Assembly: GCF_000003815.2 (NCBI RefSeq)
Contig: NC_049989.1
Location: forward strand, 7,714,195-7,778,194
Direction of reading: 5' to 3'
DNA from: Branchiostoma floridae
Taxonomy: Eukaryota > Chordata > Leptocardii > Amphioxiformes > Branchiostomatidae
Length of the DNA: 64,000 bases
Of the stretch, positions 1 to 10,850 are shown one piece after another. Under the pieces are notes generated by a model. The model searched no databases and was not told the origin of the DNA. It worked only from the letters and a program-made list of their open reading frames with translations. A program made the position numbers and the translations under genes. Numbering within the stretch: position 1 is the stretch's first letter; the number at the start of each line of letters is the position of its first letter.

Positions 1-330
1 GTGCGTCCATTGTTTTCATCTTATGGGTAGAGTTTGGAGGCTGTTGCGTAATTGATTAATTCATGCATGATTCGAAAACTAATTTAAACCAAAGGACGTG
101 GGTGGAAAGACACCTAAAATATCAGAGACTGAATAAAAGACAAATTGTTTAAGTATGTTATATGGGAAAATAAATATATTAAGTCGTTTCAGCTTCTAAG
201 AAAAAAATCGGCTTTTACGGTTACTACTTACTAATTACAAATTTCATGCAATGTGATCAAGACAAAGATTTTGAAGGCAAACAAAATCAGTGTTTCACGA
301 AAACTGAATTTTACTAAACGCTAAAAGCAG

Positions 331-573
331 ATGGCAAAAGATCTGGTACAAAATGATTCACTTTCTGAACTGTTGGATATTCGACCCTTCCCTCAAACCA
401 ACCCGGAAAACCGGACCAGCAACTTGGATGTTTTAAGGGGTCACTTCATCCCTGATATGCCGCACTCTGACAGACAACGCGCAGAAATGGTCATGGGAAG
501 GAAAGAGTGTGTCATGCGAGTGGTTCTTGTCAGCGCTGTTATCGGGACATTCATTTTTGCCGTGCTCACATAG
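331..573 (+). CDS. Tail-anchored small protein, 80 aa, unrecognised
   Basis: An ATG-initiated frame of 80 codons. The first 55 or so residues are polar (SLSELLDIRPF, then a Pro/Asn-rich stretch). A basic MGRKECVMR stretch precedes one C-terminal hydrophobic segment (VVLVSAVIGTFIFAVL), and the protein ends one residue later. This is the layout of a tail-anchored protein with a cytosolic N terminus. A splice-acceptor-like AAAAGCAG ends exactly at the ATG. The stop is followed two bases later by a possible donor (AG|GTACTG), the same stop-next-to-donor arrangement as in the micropeptide exons downstream, so it may be an early member of that cluster. Known SERCA micropeptides such as another-regulin also have a polar head and a terminal membrane segment, but I see no shared motif. 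The function is unassigned. It could also be a chance frame; composition and context make a real exon more likely than not. Confidence 0.5.
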   Translation: MAKDLVQNDSLSELLDIRPFPQTNPENRTSNLDVLRGHFIPDMPHSDRQRAEMVMGRKECVMRVVLVSAVIGTFIFAVLT

Positions 574-575
574 AG

Positions 576-1418
576 GTACTGTATTGGAACAGTCATAGTT
601 TCAGTTAGTTATAAGGCCAACATTGGAACTCGTAATACCCATAGGATTTGAAACGACACTGCTAAATACCGACTTTAGTCCTTGGTGCCAGATGTTGTAG
701 ATTTGTGTTCTTCGCTAGTCTAGCCGTGTCCTTATGAATAATTCCATCCACCTATCTTGTCGTTACATATTTGATAAATTTCATCTACCTATAAAATGCG
801 CGCTAATGTTAATTTGGGCCTCTGATTGAAACCCCTTACTGTACCCACTGAAGCCGCGATTGGTTGCCTTGGGGGCCTTAGTCTTAGTTGTCTGCCGGGC
901 CGTAGTTCTACTATGTACGGTGTTCCATGGTATGCCCTTTGACTATCAGAACAGGTTTTGTCTCGATTTATACAATGATTTGTACGGTGTTTGAGCATTT
1001 AAGCTTACACACACTTGCCTTGTACTTCACAGCTTGGCTTTGGAATAACGTGAAAAGTGGAGCTATGTATATAGCACGTTAAAAACGTGCAATAGAATAG
1101 ATGGGCATTACTTCTACCGTACCTTTGTTCTCACTGACAAATAATTTAGACATTTCCACTTTCCGTTAAACTTGATAGAATATTGATATGAAATTATAGT
1201 TGACATAGCAAGTTCAAATTATGTTGCATGTCTTTATTTGCATTTGTTTTATTGTCATGTTTGGGATTGCAACACATCAAAAGTGGCTTTTATGCACATC
1301 ATTTTTGAAATTTCAGAAAGACTCGCAAAACCTAGCTTCTGCATGGCTTATAGATATAATTGTGCTTTGCTTCTGCTTGCAACTTAAGTCTATGCTTTTG
1401 CTCTTTTTTGCTTTACAG
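576..1418. other. Intergenic or intronic stretch, no gene seen
   Basis: I see no convincing coding exon here. A TATA-like GTATATAGCACG lies near 1066-1077 and a pyrimidine run leads into the acceptor at 1418, so part of this may be 5' flank or first intron of the gene whose coding exon begins at 1419. Confidence 0.4.
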
Positions 1419-1455
1419 AATTCGCTTTTAGCACAGATAAGCCGCTGCAGCAAGT

Positions 1456-1545
1456 ATGAGCATTGGCAACCAGGTTGTGAGCTTTTTCGCTGTTTGTGCT
1501 GGGCTTATGTTCGGCCTCTTCCTGGTCACGGTGGGCATGGTATAG
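1456..1545 (+). CDS. Single-membrane-pass micropeptide A1 (29 aa)
   Basis: A complete 29-codon frame that begins MSIGNQVV and ends TVGMV. From residue 7 on it is one hydrophobic segment, with no charged residue anywhere. It lies inside an exon bounded by a good acceptor (TTTGCTTTACAG, ending 1418) and a good donor (ACAG|GTAGGT at 1550); only four bases separate the stop from the donor. The 3' UTR is then in the exon starting at 1885. It is about half identical in protein to the copy at 5015, with identities at M, S, Q6, V7, V8, the GLMF block and the terminal G-x-V. The size and layout resemble sarcolamban-type calcium-pump regulators, which is inference only. It could instead act as a subunit or chaperone of another membrane complex. 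No promoter of the type found at 4221 was seen upstream. Confidence 0.66.
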   Translation: MSIGNQVVSFFAVCAGLMFGLFLVTVGMV

Positions 1546-1601
1546 ACAGGTAGGTGGCTTTCTTTCGCACGTTCCTAACGCTTACTGTGCACTTGCATAT
1601 T

Positions 1602-1652
1602 TACAAACACACAAGCACGCACGCACACGCATACACACACAGACATGCACAC
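1602..1652. repeat. CA-rich microsatellite
   Basis: Imperfect (CA/CG)n run of short ACAC and GCAC blocks inside the intron between the coding exon (ends 1549) and the 3' UTR exon (starts 1885). Confidence 0.7.
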
Positions 1653-1884
1653 GCAAACATCAGCAACAACGAACTAGCCAACCGACTAGACAATATGTCA
1701 GTAGAACATATAATCTCAAGGATACATGTAATTAATTTTACTGACTGTGCAGTCTGCATTTCACGTTGTACCTCGTTTTCCTTTCAGAGTATGCTGAGGG
1801 GATAGCTTCAAAGATTCAGTACAGGATAAGTTTTGACAAGCTTTAATTTGTAAAGATATTTTTGTTTTCTCTACCACACATTAG

Positions 1885-2720
1885 GGCAGCTGCATGCCAC
1901 GGTAGGAGCTTGCAGGAAGGATGGACGGTAGCTACAGACAGCAGGCCTGGGCTATGGACACCAAACACCAAGTCATCACATCCTCGGCGTCTTCACAGCG
2001 ACACCTATTGACTTCTGACGGAGCTGCTGTGATGGACGCTGACGTCAGAGCTGTTTGTTGGACATCGCCAACGTCGTTGATCCGTAGACACCTGCCACCA
2101 GTTCTGCCAACCTACCGGCTGTTGCTCTCCTGTTTATAGCCATCCCACTGTCGTTATACTTACGCTGCTGACTATTATTACTGATACTATGTGATAGTCA
2201 TCTTCTCTACACTAACAAACGCGGACGGGACATATGCTGCTTCTGCAAGAATTACATTTTGTATCCATTAAAGATTCCTCGTCACTACCAAAGCTGAAGA
2301 CTATATTGATGTCATGATGACATAAAACTCACTTTGGTTTTAAGTCACGTTGATGTCATCAGTCTTTGAGCTTTATAGTAGTCAGACTGTACCGTAATGA
2401 TGACGTAAACTTAACCATGAGATTTCGTCATGATATCGTAATGGTCGGCTGCACTCCACCAGTACTTTGCATTGAATGATAGCCGCTCGTTTGTGCCCAG
2501 ATTTCTTACAGACGTCACGTCACTGTGACATAATGTATGTTAACCTGACATTGTGTCTAATGTAATCGTTCAGTCTTTATGAAGTCTCGGGCCTGATGGA
2601 GACGTATTGTAGACTGACTCTATAGTCGTATTCACATCGTGTAAGCTACATGATTCTAGGCAAAGTTTTCCGGTCTTCTGTTTCCTTTGGTTCAAATAAA
2701 TCAAACTAACACGCTTGAAA
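1885..2720 (+). other. 3' UTR exon of micropeptide gene 1, with poly(A) signal
   Basis: The acceptor CTACCACACATTAG ends at 1884. The exon starts GGCAGCTGCATGCCACGGTA and is repeated, with high similarity, at 6007 and 11789. The AATAAA signal is at 2695-2700. A block at 2381-2541 is almost unchanged in the other two copies and contains short self-complementary pieces, such as CATGA...TCATG and GTCAC...GTGAC. The short open frames in this exon are not conserved and are taken as noncoding. Confidence 0.62.
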
Positions 2721-4220
2721 ACGTGTGTGCCAGTTTTTCTCTTGCAAATAATATAGTAAGGCATATCCACTGAATTCTAAATCGTGTGTATGCGCGAGTG
2801 AAAGAGAAATAGGTCGATCTAGTGAGTTACTTCTCAACACATTGCCTACAAACATACTATAAATTGCATCTATCTGTAATTCTAAAGATTCATACCCGAA
2901 AACATCAAATGAACGGCGTCGGAGACATAAGTTTCTCTACTTTGGTCACTCACTTACACACCGGTCCCATAGCCTCACCGGCCGTAGCTAGGGGCAGCAA
3001 TTCCATCAACATCTACTTTGGTCACCTTACATAAAAAAGTGATTGTAACAAACTACCAGACCATAGTTGTGACTACTATGTTATATAAATTAAGAAGGTC
3101 TCTTTAACTTCAGTCAAATCATATAAACCATATGTAATCTCAACATGGAACAGGTTTTGGTATTTGGACATTTTCTGAAGAGGGAACAGAACGACGCACA
3201 TCCACACGTAGTGTGTGAAGTCATCCATACTCAGCTTTGACAACTTGCCATTGTGGGCTTTATGTTAGCTTCCTTGACATACGTTACATCAACCATGGGC
3301 AATTTAAACTTAATTATTCACATTTACAGCAGGACTAGCAGTCAATCCCTTTCTTCAGATATTCCAACTTTTTATCGAACTGCCCTTCTCCTGTCTTTAG
3401 GCAAGTAGACAGCATCAAACACTCTAAACAAAAACTCTACATTGTCAATGGAGGAACTTATCCTGGTGAGAGGTTGTCCGAGGTTGTGGCAGGCAGGCCC
3501 GAAACCCGGCGTGTCTGGCGTGATGTGATCACCCTGCCCGATATTATGATAAACTGACGTAAGTTTAACCTTTTTGACTTTATTCCGTTTCGGCAAGTTT
3601 TCCCAAAAGAAAGTTGAGTCTTCGGACTTACTTTGAAAATTCTGTTTTTCTACACCAACAAAAAGGACTTATCCCGGTGAGAGGTTTTCCGATGCCATCT
3701 CCACGTCTTGCTGTACGGTGACGTCCAGAACGATCGATGTTCATGTAAAAGCCCTGCCAGAGGACTTGTTTGTCTTATGGGGTGTGAAATAAATGCCGAG
3801 GACTGGCTCTTGCTGGCAATGTAGCACGCCATGAGGAAATGGCCGCCAAAGTTCTCCCCTGGGAACCTGACGCGAAGAGAAAAAAGGGACGACCAAACCT
3901 GACACTTAAGACAGTATCGGAGGAGGAGGTCGGTATAAAGGACTACAAATTGCTAGCCGCCATGCTAGATAGAGATGTATGGTCGGACATCGTTATTAAT
4001 GGCACCTCATATGAGGATGAACTGAACTGATTGCTTATCATATATAAGTTATGTGCTAGGTACGTACCTCGTCATTCTCATATTTTTTAGTCAAGTTGGT
4101 CTCGTGTTGGTCTCGTCTTTGGGTAGTCCTCAACACTGTTACAGCACTTAAGATTTATGAATAAATAAATACAATAATTAACGACAGACTGAAATAAATC
4201 ATTTGACACCTTTATCGCTG
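2721..4220. other. Spacer with decayed retrotransposon sequence
   Basis: Mostly unrecognised. The motif ATCC(T/C)GGTGAGAGGTT occurs twice (around 3459 and 3669), which suggests an internal duplication of a degraded repeat. The only coding-like remnant is the retrotransposon piece at 3839-4030, listed separately. Confidence 0.4.
3839..4030 (+). mobile_element. Non-LTR retrotransposon remnant (end of reverse transcriptase ORF)
   Basis: The translated 63 residues contain WEPDAKRKKGRPNLTLK, then a KDYKLLAAMLDRDVWSDIV stretch. This fits the usual C-terminal tail of LINE polyproteins (W-x-P-x-G-K-R-x-x-G-R-P, followed by a D-R-x-x-W box). The part upstream, with the catalytic core, is absent, so this is a 5'-truncated or decayed copy. 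Confidence 0.6.
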
Positions 4221-4245
4221 GTGTAACCAGTTCTTTGGCATAAAG
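4221..4245 (+). promoter_or_regulatory. Shared promoter module of micropeptide gene 2
   Basis: Contains TAACCAGTTCTTTGGCATAA followed by AG. The same spaced blocks (TAACCA, about eight bases, GGCRTAA) occur at 8211, 9714 and 15980 ahead of other micropeptide genes. The CATAAAG part could serve as a TATA-like box: the first exon ends about 115 bases downstream at 4359. Confidence 0.5.
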
Positions 4246-4269
4246 TTAGACCCTGACCCTATTTTTTGG

Positions 4270-4359
4270 TACACATACTAGGACATCTACACACTGCTCT
4301 ATATACTCATGAGCTTTTATGATAAAAGCTCCTTGATATACTGCTCGCGGAATTTACAG
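4270..4359 (+). other. Probable noncoding first exon of micropeptide gene 2
   Basis: Ends in GCTCGCGGAATTTACAG with donor GTAAAA at 4360. The same exon end is found at 8303 and 9804, each time downstream of the shared promoter module. The 5' limit is a guess from the TATA-like box; only the 3' end is supported. Confidence 0.45.
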
Positions 4360-5014
4360 GTAAAACTACAGTTAGACTTTTATCATGAATATTCGTTTAC
4401 GTTGCGTTGTAGTAGTTTCATAAGTTGTAGAACAATCACCAAAGCTATGTTTACTGTTATTCAATAGAAGTGAATCTCTTTTGTTTTGTGTGCGCATGTC
4501 TTAGGAGACGTCAAGACAGAATTTATAGCATTGCGACTTGAAGTCGTAAACGACCATTTTGTGTCATCTCCTGGACAGAAGGTAGGTTTGAGTTGGTTTC
4601 TTTTCCCGAAAATATGACTTAAGTCAGTCACATTTTACAACAGCAAGGCAATATTAGTCCGTCTTAAGACGCACGAAGTCATGACATCTACCAGTCAAGG
4701 TGGTGTAGACCCTGATAAGTGGTAAAATGTAACAAGACTTAACAACGCAAGACAGCGCTAGCCCAGAGCAAAGGACGAAAGTTGTAACGTGTCAAATCAG
4801 CATCAGGTGTTGCGGTCTAACTACTGCAAGTTTGTAAAGCAAAAATATAAGGGCATAAGTTGTTGCTCAATATTTTCTTAACAGAATGTACTTTCTTTGG
4901 ATTTGATGTAGTTGGTTGAGTGCTATCATTTATATAAACCGTCAGAACCCTTCACTGTTGTAGAAAGCATACTTCAGAATCTATTTCTTTTCTACAGAAA
5001 TCGTCGTGACAGAG

Positions 5015-5104
5015 ATGAGTCTGAACATGCAGGTTGTCTGTGTGGTGGCGGTCATCGTGGGACTGATGTTCAGCGTCAAACTCATAATCATGGGGCTGGT
5101 GTAA
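5015..5104 (+). CDS. Single-membrane-pass micropeptide A2 (29 aa)
   Basis: A 29-codon frame that begins MSLNMQVV and ends MGLV. A hydrophobic core of about 22 residues carries one internal lysine (FSVKL), the only charge. The exon runs from 4998 (acceptor CTTTTCTACAG) to 5108 (donor ACAG|GTAAAA), four bases after the stop. It is 26 of 29 identical to the copy at 8773: the three replacements are M5I, I25T and a conservative context, and one serine codon differs silently (AGC/AGT). That pattern is expected if the frame is translated. Upstream lie the promoter module at 4221 and first exon ending 4359; downstream is the 3' UTR exon from 6007. The function is unknown; a role in regulating a membrane pump is the leading guess. 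Confidence 0.68.
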   Translation: MSLNMQVVCVVAVIVGLMFSVKLIIMGLV

Positions 5105-5640
5105 ACAGGTAAAAACCCTGTATCTAGGGATGTGCAATTAACCCACTTAGTGACTTACGCAGTTAATACACACGGTTTCAGTACCCACTGATCTTTCTCA
5201 CAAAGAAACATTGTCTCGATCGTCTCAAAATGCAACTGACCCTGCAAAGTCAAATCTACCGAAAATGATTGATATTGCCATGCGGAATGTTAGTAAATTC
5301 GTCGACACAGACTTGTACTCTAACACCTTCCTTTTCTACCGCCTAAAAGACCCTGTCAGGAACTAAAAATTCTCGCAAACTACAAATTCAAACTTGGCAC
5401 AGGGTGACATATTGTATGGTCGCACTAGGCAGTGTTTCTGTGTCGGGACCAGAAATCGTGTGGTCGTGGCCGCGTTGGACAGGTGGCTGCTATAGACTAT
5501 TTCTTAATGCTTAGGCCAATGGGAAAAATTAAAGGGACCGACAAAAACTGACCGCAATGGCCAGGTGGCCGCTATGCAAAGGTGGACTCTAATACAGGTT
5601 TGACTGTATCAAGGACGTTCATATAACGTCCTTGACTGTA

Positions 5641-5860
5641 TGCCAAAGGAAATTATCTCCTTCAGTCTGTTCATTCGTGATTTGGCTGACATCACTATGA
5701 CCGGTATAACCAGTTTTTAGGCATAAAGGCAGCTCCGGCCCTACTTCTTACATACATACTACATTCTCTTTGTCATTGCCCAGTTTCAGACCAATCTCAT
5801 TTATTCGTATTCTTCTTGCTCCTGCGTTTGTATAAATGGTAGTGCAATAATCTCTGCAGG
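5641..5860 (+). promoter_or_regulatory. Second copy of the promoter module inside gene 2 intron
   Basis: CGGTATAACCAGTTTTTAGG then CATAAAGGCAGCTCCGG is nearly the same as the module at 9709-9747, together with about 60 bases upstream (CAGTCTGTTCATTCGTGATT). It lies between the coding exon (ends 5108) and the 3' UTR exon (starts 6007), where no first exon of the GCTCGCGGAATTTACAG type follows. It is likely a leftover of tandem duplication, or an alternative start site. Confidence 0.4.
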
Positions 5861-6006
5861 ATTCTTGTACTTTTTACTGACTAGTAGACGGGTTTTACTT
5901 TGTACCGTTTTCTTGTTCCATAGGCATCAGAGGTTCAGTACAGGTTGTCTCGTTTTGCCAAAGTTCAAAGTGTAATTAGCTTTTTGTTTTCTGTTCCACA
6001 CCTTAG

Positions 6007-6785
6007 GGTAGGAGCTTACAGGAAGGATGGACGGTAGCTACAGACAGTGGGCATGGGTTATGGACACCAATACCAAGTCATCACATTCTAGACGTCTTCA
6101 CAGCGACACCTATTGACTTCTGTCGGAGCTGTTGATCCGTAGATACGTGCCATCAGTTCTACCAACCTACCAACTGTTACTCTCCTGTTAATAGCCAACC
6201 TACTGTCGTTATACTTACCTTGAATGTCTCTCACCAATATCTACTGATACTATGTGGTAATCATCTTCTCCATACTAACAAATGCGGACGGGACATATGC
6301 TGTTGCTACAACCATATTGCAAATATTGTCTCCATTCAAGATTAGTCGTCATTACCAAAGCTGAAGACTATATTGATGTCACGATGACATAAAACTCACT
6401 TTAGTTTTAAGTCACGATGATGTCATCAGTCTTTAGCTGTATAGTAGTCAGACTGTACCGTAATGATGACGTAAACTTAACCATGAGATTTCGTCATGAT
6501 ATCGTAATGGTCGGCTGCACTCCACCAGTACTTTGCATTGAATGATAGCCGTTCGTTTGTGCCCAGATTTCTTACAGACCTCACGTCACTGTGACATAAT
6601 GTATGTTATCCTGACATTGTGTCTAATGTAATCGTTTAGTCTTTATGAAGTCTGGGGCCTGATGGAAACGTATTGTAGACTACCTCTACAGTCGTATTCT
6701 CATCGTGTAAGCTACATGATTCGAAGCAAAGTTCTCCTGTCTTCTCTTCCCGTTGGTTCAAATAAAGCAAACACGCTTGAAAACG
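6007..6785 (+). other. 3' UTR exon of micropeptide gene 2, with poly(A) signal
   Basis: Acceptor TTCCACACCTTAG ends at 6006. The exon lacks the first dozen or so bases of the gene 1 and gene 4 versions but otherwise follows them, with the strongly conserved block at 6447-6607 and AATAAA at 6761-6766. Confidence 0.6.
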
Positions 6786-6789
6786 TTTG

Positions 6790-8200
6790 AGCCAGTCATT
6801 CTCAAGCAAATAATCTAGTAAGGCATATCCACTGAATTCTAATGTGTATGAGCGAGTGAAATGGAAATGGCTCGATCTAGTGGGTTACTTCTCAATGCCT
6901 ACAAATATGCATCTATCTGTAACTTTAAAGAATCATCCCCGAAAACATCAAATGAACGGTCACCGAAAACATATGTTTGCCTTCGTAGGTAATACATATT
7001 CACTAACCAGTGAGTCCATAGTTGTGACTACTAGCTTAAATCATGGAGGTTTATTTAACCTCCTCGGTTAAGTCATGTAAACCAGCGATTACACGTGCAC
7101 GAGGCTGGGTTGTTTGTATCTCAGCATGGAACAGGTTTGGGAGTTGAACATTTTCTGAAGAAGGCCAGAACGACGCAAACATCCACACGTTATTTGCAAA
7201 TTCATCTTGCCATATAATGGCGAGCTAGCTTTGATAACTTGCCATTGTGGCTTTTAAGTTAGCTTCCTTGACATTCGTTATATCAAACATGGATAGTTTA
7301 CACTTAATTAGTCCCATTTACAGCATGGATAGCAGCTTCATTTGCATGGAATCAACACTCCTTGCCACAGAGAGGCCTGGAGCCAGCGCACCCACTGTCC
7401 GTTCAGAAGATGGGAGGAGTAAATTCAATACGTGAAGAATTTCTGCTCGGGGGTCTTTCAAATTGATGGACAGCCACTGAATCGAGTATGGCATGGCTAC
7501 TGGTTTGCATTCCTATTTTGACGGGCCTTTCTCGCCTTTCTCTTCGCCTCGACGGCTGCAACCCTCTCGGTCTCGAAGGTTGACACGGTGGGGTTGGTCA
7601 GCTGCCGCAATGCATTGCGATTAGAACATAGTTTTTCAAGATTTACTGGGTCAATATGTCCCTTCTTCAAGTTATGTTTCAGAGTGTCCTTATATCTCTT
7701 TCTCTGTCCACCCCTTGATGTGGGCGTGTCCCTTGATACAGTTGGCCAAACAGAATCTGTTATATCTGGCACTCGGACACAGTGACCGGTCCATCGTAGT
7801 TGGCTGCGCATAATAAATGCCTCTATGCTACAGGAGCCAGCCCCAGCTAGCACACTTTCAAAATTAAAAGCATTGTGGTTTACACTAATGTTTGCAGTTA
7901 TCTACTCACAGTCAAATGCACTGTGATGATGCCAGGCAGGCTAAAACAGCTAGCTACAAAGCTACACATCTCGAACAGCCAACACGTTTTTGCCTGTCAG
8001 AGCGGTTTCAATCTTTATAAGTAAAAAAAAAACACTCTGAAATCATTCAAACAAGCCTTACAATTTAACCTCTGACCCTTCTAACCAAAACAAGGGATGA
8101 CCTAGTATTTTGTTTTCATTTGATAAACAGCTTAAGGGACGACCCTTAAGATTAATGAATGGAAAGGGAACTTATCTCCTGTTTGTAACCATTACACCTT
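6790..8200. other. Spacer between micropeptide genes 2 and 3
   Basis: The left part repeats sequence that also follows the gene 1 poly(A) site (compare CATCTATCTGTAA and CATCAAATGAACGG near 2865-2914 with 6909-6957), so the duplicated unit extends past the transcript end. The only coding-like remnant is the retrotransposon tail at 7497-7853. Confidence 0.45.
7497..7853 (-). mobile_element. Non-LTR retrotransposon remnant (reverse transcriptase C terminus)
   Basis: The minus-strand frame of 118 residues reads SIEAFIMRSQLRWTGHCVRV, then RGGQRKRYKDTLKHNLKK, then a basic KRKARKARQNR end. The LRW-x-GH-x-x-R block followed by RGGQ(K/R)-x-RYKD is typical of the part downstream of the polymerase domain in RTE/CR1-like LINE proteins, often annotated as 'craniofacial development protein 2-like'. 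No polymerase core is present, so it is a dead 5'-truncated copy. Confidence 0.72.
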
Positions 8201-8210
8201 TATCACTGGT

Positions 8211-8232
8211 CTAACCAGTTCTTTGGCGTAAC
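8211..8232 (+). promoter_or_regulatory. Shared promoter module of micropeptide gene 3
   Basis: TAACCAGTTCTTTGGCGTAA, one base different from the module at 4224-4243. It is followed by a conserved CTACTTCTTACATACCAGGG stretch and by the exon end GCTCGCGGAATTTACAG|GTAAAG at 8303. Confidence 0.5.
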
Positions 8233-8772
8233 ATTATCCCCGGATGCTACTTCTTACATACCAGGGCATCTACGTTTACACTAACTGCTCGCGGAATTTA
8301 CAGGTAAAGCTACAGTTAGACGTTTGTCAACAAATATTCGTTTATATTGTAGTAGTTTTGTACGCTGTAGAACAATTCTGTTTCCTGTTATCCATTCGAT
8401 CAATAGAAGTAAATCTCATTTGCTTTGTGTGCGCATGTTTTTGGAGACAGAATTTATAGCTTGGCGAATTGAAGTTGTAATTGGGGTAGGTTTGAGTTGT
8501 TTTCCCCCCAGACGTATATCAGCCACATTTTACAGCACCAAGACACGATTTCATGATATGTACCAGTCAAAGGTGTTCCAGATGTTGCGGGTCCAATTAC
8601 TGCAAAGTTGCAAAGCAAAGATATAATGACAGCGTGGTTCTACATTTTCTTACAACAGAAAGTACTTTCGTTTGATTTGATGTAGTTGGTTAAGTTCTAT
8701 CATTCCGCAACCTTTCACCGTTGTTGAAAGCGTACTTCCGAATCTATTTCTACAGAAGTCGTCGTGACAGAG

Positions 8773-8862
8773 ATGAGTCTGAACATTCAGGTTGTCTGTG
8801 TGGTGGCGGTCATCGTGGGACTGATGTTCAGTGTCAAACTCATCACCATGGGGCTGGTGTAA
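8773..8862 (+). CDS. Single-membrane-pass micropeptide A3 (29 aa)
   Basis: Begins MSLNIQVV and ends ITMGLV, close to the 5015 copy. The exon runs 8756-8866 between acceptor CTATTTCTACAG and donor ACAG|GTAAAA, four bases past the stop. The promoter module (8211) and first exon end (8303) are in place upstream. The matching 3' UTR exon found in genes 1, 2 and 4 is missing from the next 2.4 kb; a retrotransposon piece (8960-9166) occupies part of that space. The transcript may therefore use the terminal exon at 11789, or another one I cannot see. The single internal lysine of the 5015 copy is kept. Confidence 0.66.
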   Translation: MSLNIQVVCVVAVIVGLMFSVKLITMGLV

Positions 8863-8959
8863 ACAGGTAAAAACTCGTATCTAGACGTCAGAACTAGTTT
8901 TAACTAGTACAGAACCCTAGATCACTATCATTTTTTGTGACATGATCAAAGAATTGTTT

Positions 8960-9166
8960 CTAGAGTATCCGCCTTTTTATGACGTTAAGTATTGTTCTAT
9001 CCACTCCCAGCCTTTCTATTATATAAACAGAGTCTTTTATGCGATGGCCAGTCCGTAGTATCTTCCTGTAGCACTTCATCTCCAAGGCCTGGATTCTGCG
9101 GCTGTCACTGGCGTGTAGAGTCCATGACTCATAGTCATAGGTTACCACACAACACGGACAGTGCAT
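8960..9166 (-). mobile_element. Non-LTR retrotransposon remnant (reverse transcriptase tail)
   Basis: The minus-strand frame contains YDYESWTLHASDSRRIQALE followed by MKCYRKILR. This matches the widespread Y-G-x-E-x-W-T-L...RRIxAFEMxCxRxxLR block of LINE polyproteins. It is a short decayed piece that lies just downstream of the coding exon of micropeptide gene 3. Confidence 0.68.
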
Positions 9167-9708
9167 TCTGTTTAGTGGCTTGTCTTGAGGGCCCTGTCAG
9201 TATCCCAAGTTCTTGAGTTCAGACGGCTGCACGAGCTGTTCCTAGGCGTATACTGACAGCTACAGCTATTTGTTTGGCTATCTGTTCTATTGTGGGCACG
9301 ACGTACTTAGGTCCTGAGACCTGTTTTAGTTGTTCGTATCGTCATGTGACTGTTACTTGAATGGGTCCCTTGGTTACAGCCATTATGTATACAGTCTTCC
9401 AAAAAGTGCCCCTAATTGTCATGCACCTCGTGACCAATTACTGGTAATTTACTTGCACAAAACACTGAAATGTGCATCGTTAGGTCATTGCATCCACAGT
9501 TTTCAAAATATCATAAATCAAAACATGCCAATCTTGTTGGGTTTAACTTTCTGGTGGCCTGTGTGACGTTCACCCTGAGTACTATCCAGATACGTTAAAC
9601 TGTTGAAAATTTCCATCAAATTACGAACAGACTACTGTTGTTACATATGCAAAAGGCTATTATCTCATTCAGTCTGTTCATTCGTGATTCGGTTGACATC
9701 ACCATCAT

Positions 9709-9747
9709 CGGTTTAACCAGTTTTTAGGCATAAAGGCAGCTCCGGGT
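9709..9747 (+). promoter_or_regulatory. Shared promoter module of micropeptide gene 4
   Basis: GGTTTAACCAGTTTTTAGGC followed by ATAAAGGCAGCTCCGG. The first exon that follows ends at 9804 with GCTCGCGGAATTGACAG and donor GTAAAA. The spacing from CATAAAG to this exon end is about 70 bases. Confidence 0.5.
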
Positions 9748-10389
9748 CCTACTTCCTACATACCAGGCCATCTAATTCTACACGGCTGCTCGCGGAATTG
9801 ACAGGTAAAACTTCAGTCAAACGTTTTAAACTTTATCTTCACTATTCGTTTGCATTGTAGTAGTTTCGTTTGTAGAACTTTTGAATCGGGAACACCAGTT
9901 CGGTATCAACTTGTTCCATATGCATCCGGATTTTTTTGTCCGGCTTAACTTTGTCACTCCCAATCCCTGCATCTGAATGCCTGAGAATGCAAAGAATAAG
10001 TCAAAGCCTGTGTAGGCTTCGTGTGTTCATAGCAACACCTAAAGGTATCTACTCGTTGATTGGTATTTGAGTCAATAAGAGAAACAGCAAGACAGAACAT
10101 TAAAGCCGACTCTAGTATGTGGCTCTGCTTTTCGCTTGACAGGAGAATTGGGCAAAAGGGTATCACGAAAATGCTATCTTAAACTAAGCTTATATTTCTC
10201 TTAGATGATCTGTAGAAGACCAAAGATTATCTGTAGAAGACCAACCTTGACTACTTTTCAGCGGTTATATGACAAATCTAGTGTGTTCTGGGCACAACAT
10301 TCGACAAGCATTTGGATTGATGGGGGATAAACATTCTCTTTGTCATTGGCCAGTTTCAGACCGATCTTATTGTAACTGATAACAAATCA

Positions 10390-10850
10390 ATTTCTTCCAA
10401 CAGAAACGTATCGTTTCTATGGACAGAAGTAATGCCTTTGGTAGCTGTTTAGAATCGTTAAACTAAAGAAGTGCAAACTTTCAGCTAAAGAATGGAAAAC
10501 GTTAGACTATTTGCATAGCTTCAGGCTACTTTTTTTTCTTTTGTCACGCAGATGACAATATTGAGGTGTGTTTTTGTTTTTCTCATTGCGACACAAGGAA
10601 AAGGGGATCAAAATTGATAGCAAAATGGTCTCTTCCACCAAGACTTGGTATCATTTCTATGGATAGGAAACATGTCATTAGCTGCTATTTGGAATTGTTT
10701 AAGTAAGGACTTATAAACGTTGGAATCCTTTCACCTGCTGTCCTAGTTTCAAGAGTATTCCACTCTGGCTCTGTTTTGCATAGCTTAAGGCTAGTCGATT
10801 TTTTCTATGGTCTATTGGAGGGTAATACAATGAGGTGCGGCGCGCAAACA
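10390..10850. repeat. Diverged direct duplication in gene 4 first intron
   Basis: TTTCTATGGACAGAAGTAAT near 10416 and TTTCTATGGATAGGAAACAT near 10654 head two related segments that share TAGCTG(T/C)TATTTGGAAT-like and TTTGCATAGCTT(C/A)AGGCTA blocks. This looks like an old tandem duplication, not a gene. Confidence 0.35.

Noticed and set aside
1921-2139. 72-codon frame in the 3' UTR exon, also seen at 11825
   Set aside because: The copy in the gene 2 3' UTR (6026 onward) is disrupted by deletions, and differences between copies do not favour silent positions. It is read as conserved UTR, not protein.
3372-3596. 74-codon minus-strand frame
   Set aside because: It lies in a duplicated degraded repeat and has no recognisable motif.
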